This document shows positions 16,382-24,635 of a DNA stretch of 38,217 nucleotides, piece by piece. The stretch is taken from NCBI GenBank assembly GCA_023150475.1, contig JAKLKU010000034.1, positions 1-38,217 of the forward strand, written 5' to 3'. The notes beneath the pieces are model-generated. The model saw only the letters and a list, made by a program, of their open reading frames with translations. It made no database searches and was not told where the DNA came from. How positions within the stretch are numbered: the stretch's first letter is position 1; every line of letters starts with the position of its first letter. The position numbers were made by a program, and so were the translations under genes. This stretch comes from Planctomycetota bacterium (GTDB lineage: Bacteria > Planctomycetota > UBA1135 > GCA-002686595).

Positions 16382-18001
16382 ATGGCCTGTCGCCGCGACG
16401 TCGCCGAGTCCGAGCGTGCGAAGCGCACCGCGCGGCTCGAAGTGTTCGACCAGCTCTTCGCGTCGGTCGCCGAGGAGATGGGCGCAGCGCTCGCGCGCGC
16501 AGCGTCGTCGGCGAACATCAAGGAGCGGCGCGACTTTTCGTGCGCGCTCTTCGACGCGAACGGCCGGATGATCGCCCAGGCGGCGCACATCCCGATCCAC
16601 CTCGGCTCGATGCCCGCGTGCGTCGCCGCAGCGCGTGCCGACGTCGAGTTCGAGCCGGGCGACGCCGTGTTGCTCAATGATCCGTACCGTGGCGGCACGC
16701 ACCTGCCGGACGTCACGCTGGTGACGCCGATCTTCCTCACCGGCCGTTCGCGGCCCGATTTCTACGCCGCGAACCGCGCGCACCACGCCGACGTCGGCGG
16801 CGCGCATCCGGGCTCGATGGCGCCCGCGCACGACCTCCACGGGGAAGGGCTCGTGATCCCGCCGACCAAGTGGATCTCCCGCGGAACGCCGGAGCGCACG
16901 CTCACCCGGCTGCTGCTCGCGAACATGCGGGTGCCCAAGGAGCGCGAAGGCGACTTGCTCGCGCAGTGGGCGGCGAATCGAGTCGCCGAACGACGCCTGG
17001 CGGAGTTGTCGCGCGAGCTCTCGGTGCGCGAGCTCTCGCGCGCCGCGGCGGACTTGCTCGGCTGGAGCGCCGAACTCGCACGCGATTTCGTGCGCTCGTT
17101 GCCGCGCCGTCGCGCGCGGTTCTCGGACGTGCTCGAAGTCGAGGATCACGCGGCGGGCGGGCGCGACGTGCGCATCGCGGTCGAGCTCGCGCGCCGAGGC
17201 GAGCGGCTCTCGATCGACTTCCGCGCGAGCGGTCCGCAAGTCTCCGCGCCGATCAACACGCCTCGCGCCGTCGCGGTGTCCGCGGTCTTCTACGTGCTAC
17301 GGCTCTTCGTCGGCGAGCGCACGGTCGCCGTGCCGACGAACGAAGGGCTGCTCGCGCCCGTCGAGATCACGACGCGACCGGGAAGCGTGGTCGACGCGCG
17401 TTATCCCGCGCCGGTCGCGGCGGGCAACGTCGAGACGAGCCAACGGCTGGTCGACGTGTTGCTCGGCGCGTTCAGCGAGTTGTGTCCCGAACGCGTGCCT
17501 GCGGCGAGCGCGGGCACGATGAGCAACCTGAGCTTCGGCGGCTCGCGTCCGAACGGCGAACGCTTCACCTACTACGAGACGATCGCCGGCGGCGCGGGCG
17601 CGTCGCAGGCGAACGACGGCGCGAGCGGCGTGCACACGCACATGACCAACACGCGCAACACGCCGGTCGAGGCGTTCGAACTCGCGTTCCCCGCGCGGGT
17701 GGTCTCCTACGCACTTCGGCGCGAGAGCGGCGGGGCCGGGGCGCGGCGCGGCGGCGACGGGCTCTCGAAGCGCGTGCGGTTCCTGTCGCCGGTGCACGCG
17801 GCGTGGATCGCCGACCGCGCGCGGCGTGGGCCGTGGGGGCTCCGCGGCGGCCGTGCAGGCGCGCCGAGCCGAGCTCAGCGGCATTCCGCCGCGGGCAACG
17901 GGCATGAGCTGCCGTCGAAGGTCGCGCTGACGTTGGCCGCAGGCGACGAACTCGACCTGCGGACGCCGGGCGGCGGGGGCTTCGGCAAGCCGCGCGGCTG
18001 A
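16382..18001 (+). CDS. Hydantoinase B / oxoprolinase-type protein
   Basis: A 539-residue member of the HyuB family, the subunit that with HyuA makes ATP-dependent hydantoinases, N-methylhydantoinases, 5-oxoprolinases and acetone-type carboxylases. The family blocks are clear: NDPYRGGTHLPDVTLVTP (99-116), HHADVGG (134-140), INTPRAV in the middle, and THMTNTRNTPVE (about 420), followed by the RRGGDGLSKRVRF block. The length is normal. The usual partner hyuA is not on either side: the gene lies 4 nt after the GspK-like gene and is followed by purA with its own promoter. It may use a HyuA encoded elsewhere or be a free-standing enzyme. The start at 16382 is the first ATG and is spaced for coupling to the upstream gene. 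The substrate is unknown. Confidence 0.92.
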   Translation: MACRRDVAESERAKRTARLEVFDQLFASVAEEMGAALARAASSANIKERRDFSCALFDANGRMIAQAAHIPIHLGSMPACVAAARADVEFEPGDAVLLNDPYRGGTHLPDVTLVTPIFLTGRSRPDFYAANRAHHADVGGAHPGSMAPAHDLHGEGLVIPPTKWISRGTPERTLTRLLLANMRVPKEREGDLLAQWAANRVAERRLAELSRELSVRELSRAAADLLGWSAELARDFVRSLPRRRARFSDVLEVEDHAAGGRDVRIAVELARRGERLSIDFRASGPQVSAPINTPRAVAVSAVFYVLRLFVGERTVAVPTNEGLLAPVEITTRPGSVVDARYPAPVAAGNVETSQRLVDVLLGAFSELCPERVPAASAGTMSNLSFGGSRPNGERFTYYETIAGGAGASQANDGASGVHTHMTNTRNTPVEAFELAFPARVVSYALRRESGGAGARRGGDGLSKRVRFLSPVHAAWIADRARRGPWGLRGGRAGAPSRAQRHSAAGNGHELPSKVALTLAAGDELDLRTPGGGGFGKPRG

Positions 18002-18073
18002 CCGACGCGCTCGCGGCGCGGGTGGGGGCCGACCTCGTGCGTGCGTGCGACCGACGGCGAATGCACGTTTCCC

Positions 18074-18102
18074 TTGTCGGGCGGGAGTGCGATCGGGAGA
18101 AT
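18074..18102 (+). promoter_or_regulatory. purA promoter, TTGTCG-N17-GAGAAT
   Basis: A -35 TTGTCG (18074-18079), a 17-nt spacer and a -10 GAGAAT (18097-18102). The leader to the ATG at 18143 is about 35 nt. The same -35 hexamer occurs in the promoter at 28605. Confidence 0.6.
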
Positions 18103-18142
18103 CCGCGCCTTTGGCGAAAGCCCTGAAGAGCGAGCGAGACGC

Positions 18143-19450
18143 ATGCCCTCCTTGAGTGTGTTTGGTGCCCAGTGGGGTGACGAGGGCAAAGGCAAGATCA
18201 TCGACCTGCTCGCGCGCGGCGCCGACTACGTCGTGCGCTACCAAGGCGGCGCGAACGCGGGCCACACGGTGGTCGTCGGCGGCACCAAGTACGTGCTGCA
18301 CCTGATCCCGTCCGGGATCCTGCACCCCGAGCGCATCAACGTGATCGGCAACGGCGTCGCACTCGATCCGCTCGCGCTCTTCCACGAAATCGACGAGCTC
18401 GAGAGCCGCGGCGTGCGCGTCGCCGGCAAGAACCTGCGTGTCTCCGCCGGCGCGCACGTGATCTTCGAACACCATCGCCGCATCGACCACGCGTCGGAAC
18501 GTTGGCGGGGCGTCGGTCGCATCGGCACGACCGGTCGCGGGATCGGACCGTGTTACGCGGACAAGGCCGCGCGCACCGGGCTGCGCATCGCGGACCTGCT
18601 CGAACCGGAACGTTGCCGCGCGCGGCTCTCGGCGGCGCTCGCCGAGAAGAACGCGCTCTTGCGCGACGTGCACGGCGAGGAACCGCTCGCGCTCGACGAA
18701 CAGCTCTCGCGCTACATGGCGCTCGGCGAACGCTTGAAGCCCTACGTCGGCGACACCGGCGCGGAAGTGCGCGCCGCGTACCGCGCCGGCAAGTTCGTGC
18801 TCTTCGAAGGCGCGCAGGGCGCGATGCTCGACCTCGATCACGGCACGTACCCGTACGTGACGTCGTCGAGCACCGGCACCGACGGCATCGCGCCGGGCGC
18901 CGGTTTCCCGGCACGTTGGATCGAGCGCGTGCTCGGCATCGCGAAGGCGTACTGCACGCGCGTCGGCGAAGGCCCGTTCCCGACCGAGGACAAGGGCCCC
19001 GAAGGCGAACGCATCCGTGAACAAGGCCACGAGTACGGCGCGACCACCGGCAGGCCGCGGCGTTGCGGCTGGTTCGACGCGCCGCAGATGCGCTACACGC
19101 TCGAGCTGAACGGCGCCGACGGTTGGATCATGACCAACCTCGACGTGCTCTCGGGCTTCGAGCGCATCAAGGTCGGCGTCGGCTACCGCCAAGGCGCGAA
19201 GCGTCTGCGCGAGTGGCCGGCGGCGCTCGGTTCGCTCGATGGGCTCGACGTCGACTACGAGGAGCTCCAGGGCTGGAGCGAGGACATCACTGCGGTCCGC
19301 GAGTACGGCGACCTGCCGCGCGCGGCGCGAGAGTACGTCGAATGGGTCGAGGACCGCGTGGGCGTGCCGATCGTGATGCTCTCGGTCGGTCCCGACCGCG
19401 ACCAGATCATCCCGCGGCGCGACGCGCCGCAGTTCCACGTCGTCGCGTGA
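18143..19450 (+). CDS. purA: Adenylosuccinate synthetase
   Basis: A 435-residue PurA, which condenses IMP and aspartate using GTP in the first committed step to AMP in the cytoplasm. The glycine-rich loop QWGDEGKGK (10-18) contains the catalytic Asp13, and His41 lies in GGANAGHTVV. Further family blocks are GNGVALD, TTGRGIGP, the GAQGAMLDLDHGTYPYVTSS region and TGRPRRCGWFD. The length is typical. The start is set by the conserved N-terminus, 41 nt after the -10; the only Shine-Dalgarno-like sequence is a weak GAGCGAGA. uppS follows 21 nt after the stop with its own -10 element. Confidence 0.98.
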   Translation: MPSLSVFGAQWGDEGKGKIIDLLARGADYVVRYQGGANAGHTVVVGGTKYVLHLIPSGILHPERINVIGNGVALDPLALFHEIDELESRGVRVAGKNLRVSAGAHVIFEHHRRIDHASERWRGVGRIGTTGRGIGPCYADKAARTGLRIADLLEPERCRARLSAALAEKNALLRDVHGEEPLALDEQLSRYMALGERLKPYVGDTGAEVRAAYRAGKFVLFEGAQGAMLDLDHGTYPYVTSSSTGTDGIAPGAGFPARWIERVLGIAKAYCTRVGEGPFPTEDKGPEGERIREQGHEYGATTGRPRRCGWFDAPQMRYTLELNGADGWIMTNLDVLSGFERIKVGVGYRQGAKRLREWPAALGSLDGLDVDYEELQGWSEDITAVREYGDLPRAAREYVEWVEDRVGVPIVMLSVGPDRDQIIPRRDAPQFHVVA

Positions 19451-19458
19451 ACGTCTGA

Positions 19459-19464
19459 TAGGCT
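19459..19464 (+). promoter_or_regulatory. -10 element (TAGGCT) seven nt before the uppS ATG
   Basis: TAGGCT starts nine nt after the purA stop and is followed by GCTCGCC and the ATG at 19472. No Shine-Dalgarno sequence exists in the 21-nt gap. It is a third example of a -10 hexamer placed where transcription would begin at the start codon. Confidence 0.45.
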
Positions 19465-19471
19465 GCTCGCC

Positions 19472-20272
19472 ATGGTGCCCCGTCCGCCTCGCACGATCGC
19501 GCGTCCGGACTTCGGCGGTCCGTTCCCGGAGCACATCGCGATCATCATGGACGGCAACGGCCGTTGGGCGGAGCAGCAAGGATTGCGCCGCGTGCTCGGC
19601 CACCGCGAAGGCATCAACTCCGTGCGCGAGATCACGACCGAGTGCGCGCGCATGGGGGTCAAGTCGCTGACGCTCTACGCGTTCTCCGTCGAGAACTGGA
19701 AACGTCCGCGGCTCGAGGTGCGCTACCTGATGCGCCTGCTGCGCCAGTTCATGATCCAGGAACGCGGCACGCTGATGGACAACGGCGTCAGGCTGCGCGC
19801 GATCGGTCGCCTCGACACGTTGCCCGACACGGCGGTGCGCGAGCTCCGGATCACCGAGAACATGACGGCGCAGAACGACGGCATGTTGCTGCGCCTCGCG
19901 TTGTCGTACGGCTCGCGCGCGGAGCTCGCGGACGCGCTGCGCGCCGCGATCGCGGACGCGCGCGCGGGCCGGCTCGATCCCGACAAGATCGACGACGAGA
20001 CGCTGCGGCGATACCTCTACGATCCGCACACGCCGGATCCGGATCTCTTGATCCGCACCGCGGGCGAGAAGCGCATCTCGAACTTCCTGCTCTGGCAGAT
20101 CTCGTACTCCGAGATCTACGTCGCCGACGAGTGCTGGCCGCAGTTCCGCAAGCCGCAGCTCGTCGCGGCGATCGCGGACTACGCGCGCCGCGTGCGCAAG
20201 TTCGGAGGACTGGTCGCCGACGCGCCCGCCGTGCCGCGCCGCACGCGCGACTCGCGCGGCATGGGATCCTGA
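19472..20272 (+). CDS. uppS: Undecaprenyl diphosphate synthase (cis-prenyltransferase)
   Basis: A 266-residue UppS that elongates farnesyl diphosphate with isopentenyl diphosphate to C55 undecaprenyl diphosphate, the lipid carrier for peptidoglycan and other wall polymers. The catalytic block HIAIIMDGNGRWA has Asp27, and GHREG follows at 43-47. The diphosphate-binding block RTAGEKRISNF lies at 195-205, followed by SYSEIY with Glu214, a Mg-binding position. The length is slightly above the usual 230-250 owing to short N- and C-terminal extensions. cdsA follows 23 nt later, the conserved uppS-cdsA order of bacterial envelope lipid synthesis. Confidence 0.97.
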   Translation: MVPRPPRTIARPDFGGPFPEHIAIIMDGNGRWAEQQGLRRVLGHREGINSVREITTECARMGVKSLTLYAFSVENWKRPRLEVRYLMRLLRQFMIQERGTLMDNGVRLRAIGRLDTLPDTAVRELRITENMTAQNDGMLLRLALSYGSRAELADALRAAIADARAGRLDPDKIDDETLRRYLYDPHTPDPDLLIRTAGEKRISNFLLWQISYSEIYVADECWPQFRKPQLVAAIADYARRVRKFGGLVADAPAVPRRTRDSRGMGS

Positions 20273-20295
20273 GCCCGGCTCCGAACGCCCTCAGG

Positions 20296-21357
20296 ATGGA
20301 CGCCTCGAAGCGCGCGAAGCTCTGGAAGCGCACGTGGGTCGGCGGCTCGATCGCCGCGGCGCTCGCGCTGACCTTGTGGGGCGCGCACGAACTCGCGAGC
20401 GGTTGGCCGATCCTGATCGTCGGCTCCGCGTTGACGCTCGTCTCGGTGTTCGAGCTCGGCCGCATGGGCAAGCTCGCGCACCGTGACTTGACGTGGATCC
20501 TCGCGCCCGCCGCGTGTGCCGTCATCCTGTCGACCGGCGACGCGACGCGCGCGTTCTACGGCGAGAGCGCCGAGGATCGCGCACGCTGGCTCGGGTACTG
20601 GCAAGGCACGCTCGCGTCGGAGTACCTGTGGGCCGTCGTCGTCGCCGCGATCGTGCACACGATCCTCGCGACCGTGCGCCCGCTCGCGCGCTTTCGGCCG
20701 TGGCTGCAGCTCGGCGTCGTCGTGCTCGCGCTCGGTTGGCTCTGGACGATCCTGGTGCGACCGACCGAGCCGCCCGAGCGCCTCTATCTCGTCTTTGGCG
20801 CCGCCGCGCTGGTCACCGTGCGCTCGTTGCTGCGCGGGCCGTACTGGCGCACCGATTTCCTGATCGCGATCGGGCTCGCGGCGTGGGCGCTCGTGCCGCT
20901 GCCGGCGCTCACCAAGGTCTGGTACCTGTTCGGCGAAACGGGCCTCATCGCGTTGGTCGTGCTCTCGAAGATCGGCGACATCGCCGGCTACTACGCGGGC
21001 AGCGCGTTCGGCCGCCACCATCCGTTCCCGACGATCAGCCCCGGCAAGACCACCGAAGGGTGCCTCGCGTCGCTGGTCGCGGGCGTGCTCGGCGGCGTCG
21101 GCGTGGTCGCGGTCGGTCTCGTGCAGTCGACTTCCCTCGGGCTCCTCGGCGGCGCGCTCGCGGGTGCGGCGATCAACCTCGCCGCGCAGGCGGGCGACCT
21201 GTTCGAGAGCTGGGTGAAACGCCGCGCGGGCGTCAAGGACGCGAGCACCTGGTTCGGCCCGTCCGGCGGCATGCTCGACCTCGTCGACAGCCTGCTCTTC
21301 TCCGTGCCGGTCGCGCTCTGGGTGTGGCCGCACGTTTTCGACCTCGCGCAGGTTTGA
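20296..21357 (+). CDS. cdsA: Phosphatidate cytidylyltransferase (CDP-diglyceride synthase)
   Basis: A 353-residue polytopic membrane enzyme making CDP-diacylglycerol from phosphatidic acid and CTP, the branch point of phospholipid synthesis. About eight hydrophobic segments are visible, starting near 16-34. The signature region has SKIGDIAGYYAG (224-235), SPGKTTEG (248-255), GDLFESWVKRRAGVKD (300-315) and GGMLDLVDSL (324-333), so the metal-binding acidic residues are retained. In the last block the usual HGG-Asp-Arg is PSGG-Asp-Leu, a mild deviation. The ATG at 20296 is preferred; upstream the frame is open through uppS but not coding. There is no clear ribosome binding site, and coupling to uppS is likely. 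Confidence 0.94.
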   Translation: MDASKRAKLWKRTWVGGSIAAALALTLWGAHELASGWPILIVGSALTLVSVFELGRMGKLAHRDLTWILAPAACAVILSTGDATRAFYGESAEDRARWLGYWQGTLASEYLWAVVVAAIVHTILATVRPLARFRPWLQLGVVVLALGWLWTILVRPTEPPERLYLVFGAAALVTVRSLLRGPYWRTDFLIAIGLAAWALVPLPALTKVWYLFGETGLIALVVLSKIGDIAGYYAGSAFGRHHPFPTISPGKTTEGCLASLVAGVLGGVGVVAVGLVQSTSLGLLGGALAGAAINLAAQAGDLFESWVKRRAGVKDASTWFGPSGGMLDLVDSLLFSVPVALWVWPHVFDLAQV

Positions 21358-21434
21358 CAGGCCGCCGTGCGCGCGAGCATCGTTAGGCGACCGACGTCCC
21401 TCCATTCGCCGCAGCACGAGCCCGAGAACTCCGC

Positions 21435-22463
21435 TTGATCGAAGTCACGATTCCGCTGAAGAGCCACGAGGAGGCCATCCTCGTGCTCGGGCCGTACGAC
21501 CGTCACGCGAAGCTGCTCGAGCAGTCGCTCGCGATCGAGATCTACACGAAGAACGGCAACCTGCGCTTGCGCGGCCCCGACCAGAACGTCTTCGAAGCGC
21601 AGCGGCGCGTCGAACACTTGCTCGGCAAGTTGCGCAAAGGTCGTGACGTCGACGCGCGCGACGCCGAGACGATCTTGCTCGGACCCGCGGCGCCGAGCGC
21701 TGGCGCGGCGGCGGAGAAGTCGAACGGCGGCATCGCGCACTCCGGCATGCATTCGGCCGCGCCGAAGACGTCGAAGCTCGTGCGCGCGGGCCCGATCGCC
21801 GTGCGTCCGTTCGAAGGCCGCACGGAACACCAACGCAAGTACCTCGAGCTGATCGGGAAACGCTCGTTGACTTTCGGACTCGGCACCGCGGGCACCGGCA
21901 AGACGTTCCTCGCCGTCGCGTCGGCGGTGCGCTCGCTGCGCAACGGCGAAGTGAAGAAGCTCGTCGTCACTCGTCCGGTCGTCGAAGCCGGCGAGCACTT
22001 GGGCTTCTTGCCCGGCGACGTGCAAGCGAAGCTCAACCCGTACATGCGGCCCGTCTACGACGCGCTGTCGGAGTTGATCGACTTCGAGGACGTCCAACGG
22101 CTCGAAGAGCAGAACGTCCTCGAGATCGCGCCGCTCGCGTACATGCGCGGCCGGACGCTGGCGCACGCGTTCGTGATCCTCGACGAAGGCCAGAACACGA
22201 CCGTGCCGCAGATGAAGATGTTCCTGACGCGGCTCGGCGAAGGCTCTCGCATGGTGGTGACCGGCGATCCGACGCAGAGCGACTTGCCGCGCGGCACGCG
22301 CAGCGGTCTGCTCGACGCCGTCGGACGCTTGCAGGGCTTCAACGACGTCGGCGTGGTCGAGTTCGACGTGCGCGACATCGTCCGCCACCCGCTCGTCGAG
22401 CAGATCGTGCGCGCCTACGAAGCACCGAGTCGCAGTGGCACGTCCGCCGAAGAAGAGTCGTAA
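21435..22463 (+). CDS. phoH: PhoH-like ATPase
   Basis: A 342-residue PhoH/PhoL-family P-loop protein, linked in other bacteria to RNA metabolism together with YbeY. It has an N-terminal KH-like domain (about 1-75), a short linker, and an ATPase domain with Walker A GTAGTGKT (150-157), TRPVVEAGEHLGFLPGD, and Walker B ILDEGQNT with Asp250, then TGDPTQSDLP. Length and domain order are normal. The start appears to be TTG: no ATG or GTG precedes the conserved IEVTIPL. The 3' end overlaps ybeY by 29 nt, so the two are probably translationally coupled. The 77-nt gap after cdsA contains TTAGGC at 21383-21388, which may be a poor -10. Confidence 0.95.
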   Translation: MIEVTIPLKSHEEAILVLGPYDRHAKLLEQSLAIEIYTKNGNLRLRGPDQNVFEAQRRVEHLLGKLRKGRDVDARDAETILLGPAAPSAGAAAEKSNGGIAHSGMHSAAPKTSKLVRAGPIAVRPFEGRTEHQRKYLELIGKRSLTFGLGTAGTGKTFLAVASAVRSLRNGEVKKLVVTRPVVEAGEHLGFLPGDVQAKLNPYMRPVYDALSELIDFEDVQRLEEQNVLEIAPLAYMRGRTLAHAFVILDEGQNTTVPQMKMFLTRLGEGSRMVVTGDPTQSDLPRGTRSGLLDAVGRLQGFNDVGVVEFDVRDIVRHPLVEQIVRAYEAPSRSGTSAEEES

Positions 22464-22914
22464 CCCGCGGCCGGCGCGCGTCGACCTGGTCTGGCGCGTG
22501 CGCCGCCGGCCGCTCACCGACCGAGAGGCACGCCGGACGGTGCGCGCGGCGGCCGAGCATGGCGGCCGCGCGGGCGCGGCGTGGTCGGTCGTGTTCGTCT
22601 CCGACCGCGAGCTCGCCGCGCTCCACGCTCAGTGGCTCGACGATCCGTCGACGACCGACGTCATCACGTTCGACTTGGAGGGCGGCGCAGGGCCGGCGGG
22701 GGAGCTCTACGTCAGCGTCGATCGCGCGGTCGCTGTCTCTCGCGCGCGCGGAGGCTCGGTCGAGCGCGAGCTCGCGCTCTACTTGGTCCACGGCGTGCTG
22801 CACTTGTGCGGCTACGACGACCGGCTCCCGAGCGCTCGACGTCGCATGCGGCGCGCCGAACGGCGAGTGCTCGAGTCGCTCGGGCACGTCGACGAAGGCT
22901 CGACGTACTTCTGA
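22435..22914 (+). CDS. ybeY: Endoribonuclease YbeY (rRNA maturation factor), with variant third ligand
   Basis: A 159-residue YbeY, a metal-dependent RNase needed for 16S rRNA 3' end maturation and ribosome quality control. The fold is recognisable from TDVITFDL (74-81) and GELYVSVD (89-96). The metal motif reads HGVLHLCGYDDR: His119 and His123 are present, but the third His of the usual H-x3-H-x5-H is Asp129. Asp can bind zinc, so activity is likely kept. The start is GTG at 22435, inside phoH; an in-frame GTG later could trim the basic N-terminus (MARPPKKSRNPRP). No promoter of its own is seen. Confidence 0.93.
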   Translation: MARPPKKSRNPRPARVDLVWRVRRRPLTDREARRTVRAAAEHGGRAGAAWSVVFVSDRELAALHAQWLDDPSTTDVITFDLEGGAGPAGELYVSVDRAVAVSRARGGSVERELALYLVHGVLHLCGYDDRLPSARRRMRRAERRVLESLGHVDEGSTYF

Positions 22915-22977
22915 CGCTCGACGGCGCGCGACCGACGAACCGAGCTCACGCACGAGGTGGGCGTCGCGAGTAGGGGC

Positions 22978-23005
22978 TTGATCGGCGCGTGGGATTCCGT
23001 ATGCC
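22978..23005 (+). promoter_or_regulatory. Weak candidate promoter of the sigma factor gene (TTGATC-N16-TATGCC)
   Basis: TTGATC (22978-22983) and TATGCC (23000-23005) have acceptable spacing, but the -10 lacks the final T. It would give a leader of about 118 nt. No better candidate was found in the 215-nt gap between ybeY and the sigma gene. Confidence 0.2.
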
Positions 23006-23129
23006 AATGACGTGCACGCGCGCGTCGCGGCGCACGCCACGACCTGCCCCACGCGTGAACGAACCTCGTAGAACGTCCGCCCCTCGATCGTGCGTCGCAG
23101 CGCGCGTCGAAGCGTCGCCCCGCTGATCC

Positions 23130-23945
23130 ATGGCCTCGATCGCGAACGCCGCACGCCGCCGCACGCCACGTCCGAACCGCTCGGTCGCACGGGAACGCGC
23201 GCTGGTCGCACGCACCTTGTGGCGTGCGTACCGGCGCTCGCGCGGTGACGAAACGCGCAACCGCCTGGTCGAACATTACCAGGGTTTCGTGCGCGAACTC
23301 GCGCGTCGTTTCGGTTCCAGGCTTCCGCGCACCGTCGATCGCGGCGACCTCGAAACGGCGGCGAACGTCGGACTGATCGGCGCGATCGAGAGCTTCGATC
23401 CGACGCGCGGCGTGCGGTTCGAGTCGTACTGCGAACTGCGTGTCCGGGGCGCGTTGCTCGACGAACTCCGGACGCAGGATTGGTTGCCGCGTCCGTGGCG
23501 GACGCGCATCGAGCGGCACAAACGTGTGTCGGAAGAACTGCGCGCGACGCTCGGCCGCGAGCCGACCGAAGAGGAACTCGCGCGCGCTCTCGACCTCGAT
23601 CTCTCCGAATATCGCCAACTTTTTTCGACCGGCGTGCCGGTGCCGCCGACCGGTTCGGGTGGCGACGGCGACGCAGGTGAGAGCGAGGGGCACGGTATCG
23701 ACGTCGTCGCCGATCCGTCGGGTGACGCGCCGGGCGAGAAGCTGTCGCGCGAAGAGCTGCTGCGGCTCGTCGCTCAGCGTCTCTCCGATCAGGAGTACCG
23801 CATCGTCTACCTGCGCTACTGGGAGGAACTCCCGATGCGCGAGATCGGTCAGCTCGAAGGACTCTCCGAGTCGCGCGTGTGCAAGATCCACCAGCGGTTG
23901 ATCGAGCGACTCAAGGACCGACTGCGCGCCAACGCCGCTGAGTGA
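23130..23945 (+). CDS. Sigma-70 family factor, group 3 (FliA/WhiG-like)
   Basis: A 271-residue alternative sigma factor. Region 2 spans about 40-120, with DRGDLETAANVGLIGAIESFDPTRGVRFESYC and then RVRGALLDELRTQDWLPRPWR, the element that marks FliA/WhiG/SigB-type factors. Region 3 follows (about 121-165). An acidic, Gly-rich insert lies at about 170-203, between regions 3 and 4, longer than in FliA. Region 4 (about 207-265) ends with the helix-turn-helix MREIGQLEGLSESRVCKIHQRL. The basic 25-residue N-terminus is an extension. No flagellar genes are near, so the regulon is unknown. The start at 23130 lacks a Shine-Dalgarno sequence. The gene ends in a strong hairpin terminator that also serves the opposite strand. 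Confidence 0.93.
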   Translation: MASIANAARRRTPRPNRSVARERALVARTLWRAYRRSRGDETRNRLVEHYQGFVRELARRFGSRLPRTVDRGDLETAANVGLIGAIESFDPTRGVRFESYCELRVRGALLDELRTQDWLPRPWRTRIERHKRVSEELRATLGREPTEEELARALDLDLSEYRQLFSTGVPVPPTGSGGDGDAGESEGHGIDVVADPSGDAPGEKLSREELLRLVAQRLSDQEYRIVYLRYWEELPMREIGQLEGLSESRVCKIHQRLIERLKDRLRANAAE

Positions 23946-23954
23946 CCGAACGGA

Positions 23955-24000
23955 AAAGAGCGAGGGCCCGAAGCGCGGCTTCGGACCCTCGCAAGTTTCC
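23955..24000. terminator. Bidirectional terminator between the sigma gene and the minus-strand riboswitch transcript
   Basis: GCGAGGG (23960-23966) and CCGAAGC (23968-23974) pair with GCTTCGG (23978-23984) and CCCTCGC (23986-23992) around a GCG loop, with one C/A mismatch. On the + strand the stem is followed by AAGTTTCC; on the minus strand it is followed by TCTTTTCC, the better U-run. It therefore suits transcripts arriving from both sides. Confidence 0.85.
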
Positions 24001-24413
24001 GTCGAGGCAATTCGCTACCCGGACCTCGCGGCCCGAGCATTCCCCGTTGCGACTGCCGCGGCCGAAAGCCGCACGACGGAAAACGCCGCCAGCGATGAGC
24101 GTCCCCACACTCTCGCGGCTAGCGCGCCTCCTTCTGCGACGCGAGCTCGTCCCGTCCCCACAAGACGAAACTCGCGCGGGCTCCCCCTTCGCGAACGCAC
24201 CGGTGTCCCCGTCCGATGCGCCCGTACGTCTTCCTTCCCCGGGGCGCCAGGCGTGAGCCCGGCGCCTTGGTCGACTCCCTTCGCCGCGATCGTTGACGCT
24301 GGGCTCCTCGCGATCGGCGCGGCGCACGGCGGACGCAGTGGGAGCGTCGTCACGTGCTGCGATTCCGAGGTGGCAGGCGTCATGGTGCGGCGTGGGTGCG
24401 AAGCACCGCCGCC

Positions 24414-24460
24414 CAGGCCCGCCGCCGTCCAGGCGCGTTCCGGGCCGGCGTGAGGCCTGG
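24414..24460 (-). other. Long stem in the minus-strand transcript
   Basis: CCAGGCC (24414-24420) pairs with GGCCTGG (24454-24460), continued inside by CGCCG against CGGCG with a TGA bulge. It lies downstream of the riboswitch aptamer in the minus-strand RNA and is a structural element of unknown role. Confidence 0.4.
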
Positions 24461-24478
24461 AGGCGCGAGATGCGTGCG

Positions 24479-24513
24479 TCCGAGGCGGGGCGGAGCCCCG
24501 ACTGCCCCTCGGA
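24479..24513 (-). promoter_or_regulatory. Stem-loop 20 nt after the aptamer, possible expression platform
   Basis: TCCGAGG (24479-24485) pairs with CCTCGGA (24507-24513), and inside it GGGGC pairs with GCCCC around a 3-nt loop. It is the first strong stem after the aptamer on the minus strand. It lacks a U-run, so if it is the switching element it would act other than as a simple intrinsic terminator. Confidence 0.35.
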
Positions 24514-24532
24514 TGGACGTCCTGGGTAGGAG

Positions 24533-24635
24533 CGACGACGTTCGGCAGCTCGACTATCCCCAGGGTGTTTCGTTCCCCGTGGACCCGCAGCTTTGCGCCC
24601 CCGCCTCGCGGCGGGTTTGCCCTGTCGTGTCATCG
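24533..24635 (-). promoter_or_regulatory. Cyclic-di-GMP-I (GEMM-I) riboswitch aptamer, minus strand
   Basis: Read on the minus strand, the sequence has the conserved core ACAGGGCAAACC (24614-24625). Next comes a six-pair stem CCCGCC/GGCGGG closed by the GNRA loop GCGA (24600-24615), then GGCGCAAAGC (24590-24599). A second hairpin (CCA-GGG paired with CCC-TGG) follows, then ATAGTCGAGCTGCCGA. The ends CGATGAC (24629-24635) and GTCGTCG (24533-24539) pair as the closing stem. Order, spacing and invariant bases match the GEMM-I class typified by Vibrio Vc2, where the GNRA loop docks on the neighbouring helix and c-di-GMP sits at the junction. A promoter lies directly upstream. No gene that it would control is evident. 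Confidence 0.88.

Noticed and set aside
22339..23211. Minus-strand gene across the ybeY-sigma gap
   Set aside because: It overlaps ybeY and the sigma gene on the other strand, has no recognisable motif and no promoter or ribosome binding site.
24600..24620. Plus-strand terminator CCCGCC-TCGC-GGCGGG-TTT
   Set aside because: It is the GNRA-capped stem of the minus-strand riboswitch read from the other side; no + strand transcript is expected to end there.
23911..24633. A 240-codon minus-strand frame across the riboswitch region
   Set aside because: It would start inside the aptamer and read through the terminator into the sigma gene; the composition is low-complexity Arg/Gly/Ala.
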